A DNA stretch of 64,000 bases from Symbiodinium natans (Eukaryota > Sar > Dinophyceae > Suessiales > Symbiodiniaceae). Shown one piece after another: positions 48,050 to 57,050 of this stretch. Positions within the stretch are counted from its first letter, which is position 1; every line of letters begins with the position of its first letter. A program made the translations under genes and the position numbers. The DNA is taken from the NCBI GenBank assembly GCA_905221605.1, contig CAJNDS010002535.1:1028001-1092000 (forward strand). Reading direction: 5' to 3'. Below the pieces are notes generated by a model. That model was not told the origin of the DNA. It ran no database searches and saw only the letters and a program-made list of their open reading frames with translations.

Positions 48050-51000
48050 TCACTTCTTTTTCCGATGGTTTGCAATACTGAGGTGAAGTTGCAGCAGAAT
48101 ATACTCTAGGTCCGAAACTGTAAGAACAGGATCCTGCACGCACCTTTGAATTGAGGAGACCAATCCTTCTCTCTTTGCGTCCTCAATCGCTTGGCAAGAT
48201 TGACCCAGCTCTGCACTCACAGCGGTAGACGCTTGCGCATCCACATCAGAGGGACGATCCTTTTCCTCAGGACCTTTCACCACTACCACTTCTTCCTTTT
48301 TGGGGCTCTGACTTTTCTCCTTCTTCTTCGTCTTTCCACCGACGTTTGACTTTGTGCTCATTTTCGAGGCTTTTTCCCCTGCAGAAACCACCGCATTGGA
48401 TGATGATCCACCCTTCTCAACGTTCGCCGGCATCTTCTTCGGCTTTGGAACCAGGAGAGTGTAAGGATCTTCGATAGCTGCAGTTTTCCTCTTCTTTTTG
48501 ACCTTTTTTACCTCCTCCTCAACGGCAACCTCCGTCTCCGAAGTCTCAACCACCTCCTTTTCGGCAGGAATATCCTTGCTGGACTCCCTTTCTAGGGACC
48601 TCTTTTTGCCCCTTTTGGGATCTTTCTCTTCTCTCACGTTGGCTCGCTCGAACCATATCCTCAGGTCATTGACCCATTCTTCCACCTCCGCGAGCGAAAC
48701 CTCATACGACTTCACTACTTCGTGAAGTTCCAGCACGGACAGCATACCAGTAGTCCACGAAACCCATTCTCTATCCATCTGGTCAGTATCTCCATTGAAC
48801 TTCAGGAGTTTGAGCAGTGGGTCCGCCTCTGCTCGAGCCAAATCTGTCTTGCCATTGGGCAGAAATGAAATCGCCTCCATCAACAGTTCCGCCATTTTGG
48901 TATCATCGTCATAAGCCATGAAATCCTCCTCACCATCATCGAACTGTTCAGGAGAGATCTCCTTTTCCCCACCTTTTGCACCAGAACTTCTCCTTGGACC
49001 ATCCCTTGGGGGCGTCCTTGGAGACCTTGGCCTCTGTTCATCAAAGACACACCTGTCACCATAACGACACTTCCCAGACTGAGCAAACTGGATGCACCTC
49101 ACACCAGTTGCATCATGCGAGAACGCACACTTCTTTCCAGCGAAGCAGGGTCTCCCCGCCACATAGTATTTGCACCAATACGAATGCAGCACCACATCAT
49201 CTTCTGAATGGATGAATTTGCAGTCTTCACCAAATTTGCAGCGATCTTTTCCCTTACTGAACCAATAGCAGAAGCCTTTCTTCCTCTTCTCCAAGCGCTC
49301 CGCCTCGTACCGGTCCATAGGGCGATTCTGCTCTACATGAACATTGCCATGTGCCTGAGAACTGCTCCCTTCACCCAAGGTGCTATCAGTACTTGATGCT
49401 TGGAGTACAGCTGGAAAACCTGGCCTTGGTCCTACCACCTTCATGATTGGTTTTCCGCCAGCTCCTGAGCCACGCTGAGACGATCCAAAAACATTGAACA
49501 TCTTCATGGAGGCCTTTCTAGTGCCGATCTTCTGCACCCTTTTGATTGGATGTTTCATTGCTCCAACCTTGCATCCAGATACGTTCAAACGACACAACCT
49601 CCTATACCCAGCTCTATATCCCTTTTTCCAAAGAGCCATAAGAATTCTAGAGGCAGTAACATTCTCCACCTCTACCTTTTCCAACGGTCCCTCACTTCCC
49701 GGAACAAACCCATCCAACCCATCCATATCTGAAGACCTTTCCATCTTTTTTGACACCACTTCGTCGAGGTAGTCTTCAGAGATCCAGGGTAAGTTCCTCT
49801 TAGAGGAAGGATTGTCACCATTGTTTGGTCCTTCACCAGGATACCCCTTCGTGCTGTCAAAGATCTTACCAGTAATGCGGTCCTGCGTAGAGAAATTGGA
49901 AGCAACGCGAGAGTACACTGACCACAAGAAAATCCTTGTGCCAGCCAGTCTTGACGACCCACTGGATGTCTCCTCTTCCGGAGAAACTTCTGGCGCTTTG
50001 CCATCCCTTCCAGTGTCACCACTTGTCTCACCTCCAGCATCTTCAATGGGAATAAGGAATTCATTGCTCCCTTGATCAAGCACCGCATCTTGTTGTTCGG
50101 GGATCTCCAGCACCATCCCTGAAGGATCCACTTCCTCATCAGCATCGTCGTCCATCCTTCTCCAGAGAACCTCCAATTGATCAGCACACGTCGCCGCCTG
50201 AAGGAACTCCATCATTTGATCCCTCCCGTGCTGCCAGAGAAATTCGGAATTCACCACTATCCCTTGGCCTCCTAGTCTAAGGAATGGAGCAACCAGGTTG
50301 GCTACCCCTGCCATAAGTTCCACATGAACTTCCATGCCTGGACTGCGACTCCAATCGTAGGCTATTGCCTCCATAGCAGTTCCAAACTTTTCAGTATTTC
50401 TGAATTCCCTTTCCAGGCCAGGAGAAAGCAGTGCACCCATCACCGAAAGAGGATAATTTCCCACCGCCGGCAAGCACGGATCTTCATGGAACGAATGATG
50501 CAAATCTCCGTAATGTCCTTGATCTCTCCTTTCAAAAAGGAGTCTCCCAGTGTTTAACTGGGCATTCAGTTCATCCACTTGAACCATTTCAGCACATATT
50601 CTCTGCGCTGCAGTCGCTATGGCCGGCCAGATAGCACGATCAGCCAAACCACGACGCGTAACCCAAACAGTTGTTGCCGACTGAATCAGTGCACCAGGGT
50701 CATATGCCATGACCACCAATGTACCATCATCCATTCTCTGATCAGCCTCGTCTTCCAGTGCCAGGTTCCAATCCTGTTCGCTTGCACCTTCAGATGACAT
50801 GCTAATAACCAAATTTCGATCCATTTTATTGGACCCCTTCTGACAGTCCCTTTGCCCCACAGGCAACCTGCCAACAGCAACCTTCCAATAAATCCGAGTC
50901 AGAAGACCTTTAACCAGCAATTGCTCAGGATCCTTCTTCACCGGACGAACATCCAATGTCTTCGCACCATCACCGCGGAGTTCATTGCTCCCACCTTCTC

Positions 51001-53401
51001 CTTCGTTTTGGTCAGTCTCCTCGCCAGAAATTTGCACTGCTCCTTCCAGCGCCGTCTCCTGTCCAGCCACTTCTTGCCCAGGAAGAACTTGAGCGCGTTC
51101 AGATACATTCACCTGTCCAGCAACACCTTGCCCAGGTAAAACCTCATCCGTGGAGCCCACCGCCAGCGAACCAACTATAACTGAGCCATCCCTTGCTCTT
51201 TTTTGAGACTGTTCAGTTGGACGAGAAGGTTGTGGTAGCGAAAAAACTTGAGAAGTCACTTCTTGGCGGGTCTCCCCCCGCGACGCCTTGTCGCGCCCTT
51301 CGCCAAGGTGAACCGATTTTTTCTGCCCGTCATTGGGGCCTGAAGAACCACCCATCGGAACATTGCCACGAATCGCAGTTCTCTGTGAATCCCTTTCTTG
51401 CAAAAAGATTTCCCTCATACGTTGCGCGGCAGTGGTCTCCTCCTCGCTTGAATCGCTTGAGGAAGCGGCATAAGAGACCAAAGCCTCCGCCTGATCATCA
51501 TCATCCACCACATCTGCCCACGCTCTGCTGAACCGATACGACAACCCACCACGAGGCTTCAGTTCCAGTGGTTTTGGCTTTTCCACCACTTCCGCCGGTT
51601 GCACTCGTCGTTGTGAACGAGAGCGTGGTACCTGTCGCACCTGTTTTTTATCCAGCAAGGGCCTTCCCCTTTTTACAGGGTTTGATCTTGACCGATACTT
51701 TTTTGTTGGTGGGTTCACCGGCGGCATTCCAACTCCCACCAACTGCAGCTTCTGTACGCACAGCGGAGACCTCTGCGCAAGCGTCCAAGCATCACGGTAC
51801 CTGACCTTATCAAAAAGCTCTCGATAGGAGCCTCTCGGCATTGTTTTTGCACCGGAGCCTTCAGCTTCACGCACCTGAGTGAGGGTTCGCACCGCCTCTC
51901 TTCCAGCTTCCTTGCTCCCAGAAGATTGTTGTACCCGTACAGATGCGTCGGAAGGAACTGCTTTTTCCGGCCCCCCTGGACGATATCGGACACCACCCAC
52001 CAATTGCAAGATTTTACATGCTGTCACTTTGTTGATCCCTTTGTCAACCAAATCTTCCACAAAGATGAACTCTTGCAAGTCGGACACGTTGGTCACACCA
52101 AGTGTAATCATCACCTCACTTACATGAGGGGTATACACCCAGAGGTGTTCGTTGCGAGCCATCCAATTTTCAATTGGCTCCTCTGGATTTTGAAGCCGAG
52201 TACCAGTGGACTCAGCCACCGAATTCTTTTGTTCATCATCTTCTGCTTCATCCAGGATACCCTTTTCACCTTCTTTTTGTGACACATTGGTCATTTGCAA
52301 CGCTTTTGGTGCTGAGGATGATGAAGATTCAGCTCCCCCACTCGCAGGTGGCTGAAAAGTGCTCCTGTCCGAAATCTCCCATCCTCTCTCTTTTTCAAAC
52401 CGGACCTGATTGGCCACCTGTACCAAGTGTTTCAGGGGCGCCAGCCGCTCATCTGACATCTCGTCGTGGGAAAATCTGCAGGAATTTAACCCCTTCCGGC
52501 AATGCCCTTTGAGGTAATAATCGAAACAGCAATGGTGGAACCCCGCGTCCCTTAGTGCCTTCCTGGAAGCATTGTCCCAAGATTTGCCAGGCTCCCAAGT
52601 CCCTTCCAATGCCATGTCATCGTTGTGAAGATACCTGCATGTAGTCCCATATTTACAACCACCTTGATTGTAATACAGACACAGCCGACTTTTTGGCTCA
52701 CCCAACGTAGGTTCACCCTTTGATGCACCTTTACCAAAGTTGTACTTGGCCCGGAAGGCTAAATCCTCCCGCTCCTGCTGTGCCTCATCCACTGTGCCTT
52801 CCTCTGTAGGAGGGTCACCAATGTTCCCATCCTCATCTCCAGGTTTTTGGCTGCTCCTTGGCTCAGTTGGTCCACCCCCTGGCCAACCTTCACCATAACG
52901 ACGATGCTCATAGGAACACTCATCACCATTGCGACACCTCCCCTGATTGAAGAACCTGCATAGCTTGCTGTGTCCAGGTGACACAGTCTTTGGAGTCATG
53001 TGAGCCTTTTTGTACTGATCAGGATCCATATAGGCTTCCATTGGCCTGTTTTCCCTTTTACTCATCTCCTCGATTGCACCATCAAGCTCCTGCAGAAATC
53101 GCTTGGTATCCAACCACAGCTCGTTCCAAAGCTCATCTTTCCCTTGGCTCAGCAACATTGCCACCGTTTCACCCACGACTGGTCCACTAAATCTCCTTTT
53201 CTTGCGTGCCAGTTCGTAGAGCGCGTTGTGGTACTGCTTCCGGGAAAAGGTGATTGTTTTTTCCAAACCTGCACATTCTGTCCCATCGGGCTTCCAACCA
53301 TCACTTTGCAAGATGCTGTATGCACGCCGAGCCTCAACGTTCAGGAATGTATGATCTGCGACACACTCCGTAATCTCGTCCATTGGACGACTCAGCAACA
53401 T
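48050..53401 (-). CDS. LTR-element ORF B: 1783-residue protein with six CCCH-type zinc-finger segments
   Basis: One uninterrupted frame. Three CCCH fingers lie near the N-terminus: C148-x7-C156-x5-C162-x3-H166, C241-x7-C249-x5-C255-x3-H259, and C292-x8-C301-x6-C308-x3-H312. Two more are near the C-terminus: C1378-x9-C1388-x5-C1394-x3-H1398 and C1410-x8-C1419-x5-C1425-x3-H1429. A sixth, C1436-C1445-C1451, lacks its His. CCCH fingers usually bind single-stranded RNA. Between them are a globular helical segment at ~411-475 (ENWMARNEHLWVYTPHVSEV), a repeated VLPGQ-VAGQ motif (754-781), and a larger folded-looking region ~860-1090 (LNTGRLLFERRDQGHYGDLH, GMEVHVELMAGVANLVAPFL). The C-terminus is Lys/Glu-rich and ends in a helix, LEYILLQLHLSIANHRKKK. 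No protease, integrase, RT or RNase H motif; AYDDD at ~1497 lacks RT context. The start overlaps the ORF A stop. Likely an RNA-binding or packaging protein; that role is inference. Confidence 0.8.
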   Translation of the reverse strand: MLLSRPMDEITECVADHTFLNVEARRAYSILQSDGWKPDGTECAGLEKTITFSRKQYHNALYELARKKRRFSGPVVGETVAMLLSQGKDELWNELWLDTKRFLQELDGAIEEMSKRENRPMEAYMDPDQYKKAHMTPKTVSPGHSKLCRFFNQGRCRNGDECSYEHRRYGEGWPGGGPTEPRSSQKPGDEDGNIGDPPTEEGTVDEAQQEREDLAFRAKYNFGKGASKGEPTLGEPKSRLCLYYNQGGCKYGTTCRYLHNDDMALEGTWEPGKSWDNASRKALRDAGFHHCCFDYYLKGHCRKGLNSCRFSHDEMSDERLAPLKHLVQVANQVRFEKERGWEISDRSTFQPPASGGAESSSSSAPKALQMTNVSQKEGEKGILDEAEDDEQKNSVAESTGTRLQNPEEPIENWMARNEHLWVYTPHVSEVMITLGVTNVSDLQEFIFVEDLVDKGINKVTACKILQLVGGVRYRPGGPEKAVPSDASVRVQQSSGSKEAGREAVRTLTQVREAEGSGAKTMPRGSYRELFDKVRYRDAWTLAQRSPLCVQKLQLVGVGMPPVNPPTKKYRSRSNPVKRGRPLLDKKQVRQVPRSRSQRRVQPAEVVEKPKPLELKPRGGLSYRFSRAWADVVDDDDQAEALVSYAASSSDSSEEETTAAQRMREIFLQERDSQRTAIRGNVPMGGSSGPNDGQKKSVHLGEGRDKASRGETRQEVTSQVFSLPQPSRPTEQSQKRARDGSVIVGSLAVGSTDEVLPGQGVAGQVNVSERAQVLPGQEVAGQETALEGAVQISGEETDQNEGEGGSNELRGDGAKTLDVRPVKKDPEQLLVKGLLTRIYWKVAVGRLPVGQRDCQKGSNKMDRNLVISMSSEGASEQDWNLALEDEADQRMDDGTLVVMAYDPGALIQSATTVWVTRRGLADRAIWPAIATAAQRICAEMVQVDELNAQLNTGRLLFERRDQGHYGDLHHSFHEDPCLPAVGNYPLSVMGALLSPGLEREFRNTEKFGTAMEAIAYDWSRSPGMEVHVELMAGVANLVAPFLRLGGQGIVVNSEFLWQHGRDQMMEFLQAATCADQLEVLWRRMDDDADEEVDPSGMVLEIPEQQDAVLDQGSNEFLIPIEDAGGETSGDTGRDGKAPEVSPEEETSSGSSRLAGTRIFLWSVYSRVASNFSTQDRITGKIFDSTKGYPGEGPNNGDNPSSKRNLPWISEDYLDEVVSKKMERSSDMDGLDGFVPGSEGPLEKVEVENVTASRILMALWKKGYRAGYRRLCRLNVSGCKVGAMKHPIKRVQKIGTRKASMKMFNVFGSSQRGSGAGGKPIMKVVGPRPGFPAVLQASSTDSTLGEGSSSQAHGNVHVEQNRPMDRYEAERLEKRKKGFCYWFSKGKDRCKFGEDCKFIHSEDDVVLHSYWCKYYVAGRPCFAGKKCAFSHDATGVRCIQFAQSGKCRYGDRCVFDEQRPRSPRTPPRDGPRRSSGAKGGEKEISPEQFDDGEEDFMAYDDDTKMAELLMEAISFLPNGKTDLARAEADPLLKLLKFNGDTDQMDREWVSWTTGMLSVLELHEVVKSYEVSLAEVEEWVNDLRIWFERANVREEKDPKRGKKRSLERESSKDIPAEKEVVETSETEVAVEEEVKKVKKKRKTAAIEDPYTLLVPKPKKMPANVEKGGSSSNAVVSAGEKASKMSTKSNVGGKTKKKEKSQSPKKEEVVVVKGPEEKDRPSDVDAQASTAVSAELGQSCQAIEDAKREGLVSSIQRCVQDPVLTVSDLEYILLQLHLSIANHRKKK
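53392..53401 (-). promoter_or_regulatory. ORF A stop / ORF B start overlap (ATGTTGCTGA)
   Basis: On the - strand the ORF B ATG sits 7 nt before the TGA of ORF A, in the -1 frame. This could support termination-reinitiation or be the end point of -1 frameshifting. No canonical slippery heptamer is visible just upstream (GACAAGGACGG). Confidence 0.6.
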
Positions 53402-55899
53402 CCGTCCTTATCTATTGTTTCATCTTCCAGGAGATTTCGATAAATCTTTTCTCCATAGAGCTGCTTCTGCTCAGCTTCCTCTTGTTCCTTAGAGGATGTT
53501 TTTGAATCGGCAAACCACTCGCGAGACTGCCGTTCTTCCGATTTCCAGTCCCATTGACCGTCGGAACCTTGGTACCATTGACCAGTCTGCCATGAGCCTG
53601 TCCACCATGTACCCCAGCCGCTGTCTTTCCATTTGCGCAGCGTCGAAGAGGAGTCCTCCTCGTCCTCTTCCAAAGCCAGAAAGGTGTCCAAGATTATGGT
53701 ACTATCATCTTCCACTCGTTTCACTGTTCCATTGACAGTATCACCAAATTTGAACTGATGTGCGTTGTTCCCTTCTGCAGGAATCAATACATTCACATCA
53801 CCATGGTCCAAAAAGGCTCCATACCCATTGACGCAGCGCACTAGACCACTGATCTCATCTCCCTCTTGATAGCAATGTTCCCCAGGTGATTCCAAGGCTC
53901 CCGCACGGGGCACTTTCTTTGCATGCTCTTCAGAAACCATCTCTGTATCATCGGCTCCTGGCACATCCTTTGTTTCCACCTTTGGGTCACACTGCTCGTC
54001 CTGCTCCGGCACGAGTCCCACAAGATCATCCATCTTGTGCTCCAGGGGCTCAGGACCTTCCTTTTTTCCAGCCAATGGCCTTGCCTCATCTGCTGCAGTT
54101 CGCTCGGTGTCGACCTCCGGCGAGCTTTCAGATGGCAACACTTCTCCCTTCCTGGGAGTGGACCCACCATTGGAGTCCTTTTTCAAACCTTCTGCAGCAG
54201 GCAAATTTTCTTCCACTGCAGGGCTATTGGATTGGTCATCCGCGGTAGGCGCATTTTCTTCCACCGCAGGCTCCTTTGGCTCCATGGTTTCCAAAAGAGA
54301 ATCACCACTGTCGTTGACCACAGCTGCCGCATTGGCTCCGGTGTAGCCTTCGCCATTTCGTTCCTCGCTGCTAACTTCAGGCTGCACCAGTGCGTCCACC
54401 TGTGAACCTCCATCGTGAGCTGCTACGGAGACCTGCGCCCCATTGTTGCAGTCATCCGCGGAACGTGACACCATATGCGCCTCAACCCGTGCTTTTTCTG
54501 CACTCCAGGTACTATCTGGCACGTTGACCCGCGCTTCATTGGCGCTCCAGGCCTCATCTTCCCGATCAACCGTGTCTCCAGCAGTTTCAGAAGTTTCCTT
54601 TTTCCCTTGAATGGCAGAATCATTGGCACCAAACGAAGAGACCTCCTCAGGCGTAACGCACGATTTTTTCCCTCCGTCATCCAAATCTCCAGGACCATCT
54701 TCCTGAACGACAGGTACCACATCCACCACTCGCTCTTCTGCAGCCGACACAGTTCCGATCTCCACATTGGGCATTTTTTCTTCTGGACCCACCGATTCCA
54801 CCGCTGCCACACCCTCAGAAAGCGCCTCCATCTCTTCCCGATCCAGATGTTGAGCTTCAGCGATGTCTGCTCGATTTCCAGAAACCCCCTCCTCATCAGG
54901 AGAACCCGAGGTCGGGGCGTCACCACCAGCCCTAGGACCGCTATCCCTGATAGTAGAGGAAAAAACTTTTTCACCTACACTATTTACACTACCCTGGAAT
55001 GCCCTCGTAGACTCAGGTGTCGGTGTAGTCGATGAAGGACCCAGTTCAGTCTCCACTTCCAGCCCATTGCCCGAAGGAGACCCAACCACGTTATCACTTT
55101 TCACCTTTTCACCTACATCCGGCAGCGTCCACTTGCTTTCCTGCGTATCCAGGCAGTAGTAATATTGTCTCCCATCTTCGTGGAAGTGCCATTCCCACGT
55201 TGTCCCATCGCACGCTTTGATCAGATGCTCATCTTTCCGAAAACCATCCCTTTCAGAGACTTGATGCATCTCATCCTCTTCTTCTGACAACTGGCGCAAC
55301 CTTTCAGCCTCCATCTGTAAGATCTCCTCCTCCCCCATGGCGTATTCAGCAGTTGGTGCAGCTTCAAAGCCGTCCGCACCCTTCTGTTCGTAACCGCTTC
55401 CACCACCCAGGGAACTCGCCGAGGGATCCCCTTTAATCTTGTTCAGAGGCCTCCTGGCAGCTTGCAGCACCTCTCCACTCAGATTGGTCTGAGACCCTTG
55501 GTCTACCATTCGGCCCGAAGTCGAAGTAGACGGCTGATACCCATGTTTTTGCAACACGCGTAAAACAGTCACCTCCATTTCACGGTCTATACCACCAGTC
55601 GCGTCCCAGTTCCTTTTTTCACCAGGCTTTGGCGATACAGAAACAGCACGTCCTTCAGCTTCAGCATTGCTAACCATATCCACATTGGGATTCATACCCA
55701 CATTGGAGTCTTCTGCAACCAAGGCTTCTTCCAGATGTTCTTCAGCGCCAGGCATCACCTCTTCCAGCACCGCCCTTTCACCCAGAGACTCAGCTGCACC
55801 ATTTCCAGCTCCACCATTCTGTCCACCATCCGAGGAAGGCTGGAGCCATCGCTTGGGAGAAGGCATTGCTTCTTGATCCCAAAAACCTTGAGAGAACAC
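53392..55899 (-). CDS. LTR-element ORF A: 835-residue protein with WW and S1-like domains
   Basis: An uninterrupted frame starting 34 nt inside the 5' LTR boundary. Residues 1-220 are acidic and low complexity. Residues 231-262 form a WW domain: W235, GRQYYYCLDT (Tyr246-248), W257 22 residues later, then P260. WW domains bind Pro-rich peptides. Residues 270-670 are Glu/Ala/Ser/Val-rich with imperfect repeats (WSANEARV/WSAEKARV; AVEENAP/AVEENLP). Residues ~677-740 fit an S1/OB fold: GDEISGLVRCVNGYGAFLDH, DVNVLIPAE, FKFGDTVNGTVKRVED, an RNA-binding module. A Trp-rich segment (W757-W786 region: WKDSGWGTWWTGSWQTGQWY) and a charged helix follow, ending KDGCC. By position it is the gag-like ORF, but it does not resemble a known gag. 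The last 10 bp overlap ORF B, which is in the -1 frame. Confidence 0.8.
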   Translation of the reverse strand: MFSQGFWDQEAMPSPKRWLQPSSDGGQNGGAGNGAAESLGERAVLEEVMPGAEEHLEEALVAEDSNVGMNPNVDMVSNAEAEGRAVSVSPKPGEKRNWDATGGIDREMEVTVLRVLQKHGYQPSTSTSGRMVDQGSQTNLSGEVLQAARRPLNKIKGDPSASSLGGGSGYEQKGADGFEAAPTAEYAMGEEEILQMEAERLRQLSEEEDEMHQVSERDGFRKDEHLIKACDGTTWEWHFHEDGRQYYYCLDTQESKWTLPDVGEKVKSDNVVGSPSGNGLEVETELGPSSTTPTPESTRAFQGSVNSVGEKVFSSTIRDSGPRAGGDAPTSGSPDEEGVSGNRADIAEAQHLDREEMEALSEGVAAVESVGPEEKMPNVEIGTVSAAEERVVDVVPVVQEDGPGDLDDGGKKSCVTPEEVSSFGANDSAIQGKKETSETAGDTVDREDEAWSANEARVNVPDSTWSAEKARVEAHMVSRSADDCNNGAQVSVAAHDGGSQVDALVQPEVSSEERNGEGYTGANAAAVVNDSGDSLLETMEPKEPAVEENAPTADDQSNSPAVEENLPAAEGLKKDSNGGSTPRKGEVLPSESSPEVDTERTAADEARPLAGKKEGPEPLEHKMDDLVGLVPEQDEQCDPKVETKDVPGADDTEMVSEEHAKKVPRAGALESPGEHCYQEGDEISGLVRCVNGYGAFLDHGDVNVLIPAEGNNAHQFKFGDTVNGTVKRVEDDSTIILDTFLALEEDEEDSSSTLRKWKDSGWGTWWTGSWQTGQWYQGSDGQWDWKSEERQSREWFADSKTSSKEQEEAEQKQLYGEKIYRNLLEDETIDKDGCC

Positions 55900-55920
55900 T
55901 TGACCGCAGGGAACCTAATT

Positions 55921-55933
55921 TGGGCTCATAACC
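55921..55933 (-). promoter_or_regulatory. Primer-binding site, half-tRNA initiator-Met type
   Basis: On the - strand, GGTTATGAGCCCA directly follows the 5' LTR. This is complementary to TGGGCTCATAACC, the anticodon arm (CAU anticodon) of an initiator/formyl-Met type tRNA. Drosophila copia primes from the corresponding internal fragment of initiator tRNA-Met and has GGTTATGGGCCCA at its site. The dinoflagellate tRNA sequence itself is not in this window. Confidence 0.7.
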
Positions 55934-56237
55934 TACGGGGGGGCAACCAAAGGGGGAAAGGAATCAACCCCGAAGACCGCCCAGAACTTATATTCCCCAG
56001 ATCGACCAGCACAACAAGCACAGAACACGGACCAGGAGAACCAGGGAAGGGAGTAAAGGGGGCCTATGCCTAAGCACCTAGGAACCAACCCCAACCCCAA
56101 CCACGCGGGCTCTACCTTTTTTGAGCTTGTGGCCTTAGTACTTCTGGCCATTTTGAGCCAAACAAGGTTTCCGGGTACGTTGACCCTTTCAACTCCCAAC
56201 ACTAACTCCTTTCTACAATACCAGCTGCAGCTCCGCA
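55934..56237 (-). repeat. 5' LTR of the LTR element (304 bp)
   Basis: Direct repeat of 47373-47678 with one substitution (56152) and two fewer Gs. It would carry the promoter and polyadenylation signals of the element; no TATA-like word is obvious, as expected for dinoflagellates. Confidence 0.95.
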
Positions 56238-56960
56238 TAGGGTTTCAGGGCCTCAGGGCCTGTGTTTAGGGTTTCAAGGCCTCAGGGCCTGTGTTTAGGG
56301 TTTCAGTGCCTCAGGGCCTGTGTTTAGGGTTTCAGGGCCCAGCGTTTAGGGTTTCAAGGTATCAGGGCCTGTGTTTAGGGTTTCAGGGCCTCAGGGCCTG
56401 TGTTTAGGGTTTCAGGGCCAAGCGTTTAGGGTTTCAAGGCCTCAAAGCCTGTGTGTAGGGTTTCAAGGCCTCAGGGCCTGTGTTTAGGGTTTCACGGCCC
56501 AGCGTTTAGGGTTTCAAGGCCTCAGGGCCTGTGTTTGGGGTTTCAGGGTCTCAGGGCCTGTGTTTAGGGTTTCAGGGCCCAGTGTTTAGGGTTTCAAGGC
56601 CTCAGGGCCTGTGTTTAGGGTTTCAGGGCCTCAGGGCCTGTGTTTAGGGTTTCAAGGCCTCAGGGCCTGTGTTTAGGGTTTCAGGGCCTCAGGGCCTGTG
56701 TTTAGGGTTTAGGGCCCAGCGTTTAGGCCTCAGGGCCTGTGTTTAGGGTTTCAGGGCCTCAGGGCCTGTGTTTAGGGTTTCAGGGCCCAGGGGGGGGGTT
56801 CAAGGCCTCAAGTCCTGGCGTTTTGGGTTTCAGGGTTTCAGGCCCAGCGTTTAGGGTTTCAAGGCCTCAGGGCCCTCAGGGCTTGTGCTTACATTTCAGG
56901 GCCCAGCGTTTAGGGTTTCAAGGCCTCAAGGCCTGTGTTTAGGGTTTCAAGGCCTCAACG
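56238..56960 (+). repeat. TTTAGGG-containing minisatellite, right part
   Basis: Continuation of the 29/22 bp unit array of 46490-47372. It starts with TAGGGTTTCAGG directly after the LTR and decays after about 56770 with a G run and longer variants. Confidence 0.95.
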
Positions 56961-57050
56961 CCGTGTTTTTCAAGTTTTTCAGGGTTTTTCAAGGTTTTTC
57001 AAAGTTTTTTAAGGTTTTTCCATGTTTCTTCGGGTTTTTTCAGGGTTTTT
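56961..57050. repeat. GTTTTTCAAG/GTTTTTCAGG simple tandem
   Basis: Ten-bp units with TTTTTCA-A/G-G, again seen at 62630-62705. Both tracts lie immediately before a copy of the ~280 bp dispersed repeat. Confidence 0.8.

Larger units (their letters stand above)
47373..56237 (-). mobile_element. Young LTR element with two novel ORFs and no recognisable pol
   Basis: Two direct repeats (47373-47678 and 55934-56237) flank 8255 bp. On the - strand the order is 5' LTR, primer-binding site, ORF A (835 codons), ORF B (1783 codons), ~370 bp untranslated, polypurine tract, 3' LTR. LTRs differ by one substitution and two Gs in a G run, so insertion is recent. A TAGGG duplication flanks it. LTR ends are TG...TA. 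ORFs A and B are uninterrupted. No DxG protease with context, HHCC integrase, YxDD reverse transcriptase or RNase H motif was found. It seems to be a non-autonomous but protein-coding LTR element, mobilised by a partner, probably copia type given the primer-binding site and 5 bp duplication. Confidence 0.85.

Noticed and set aside
48900-48930. AYDDD in ORF B as a possible reverse transcriptase YxDD motif
   Set aside because: No surrounding RT strands or other RT motifs. The context is an acidic, Asp/Glu-rich linker.
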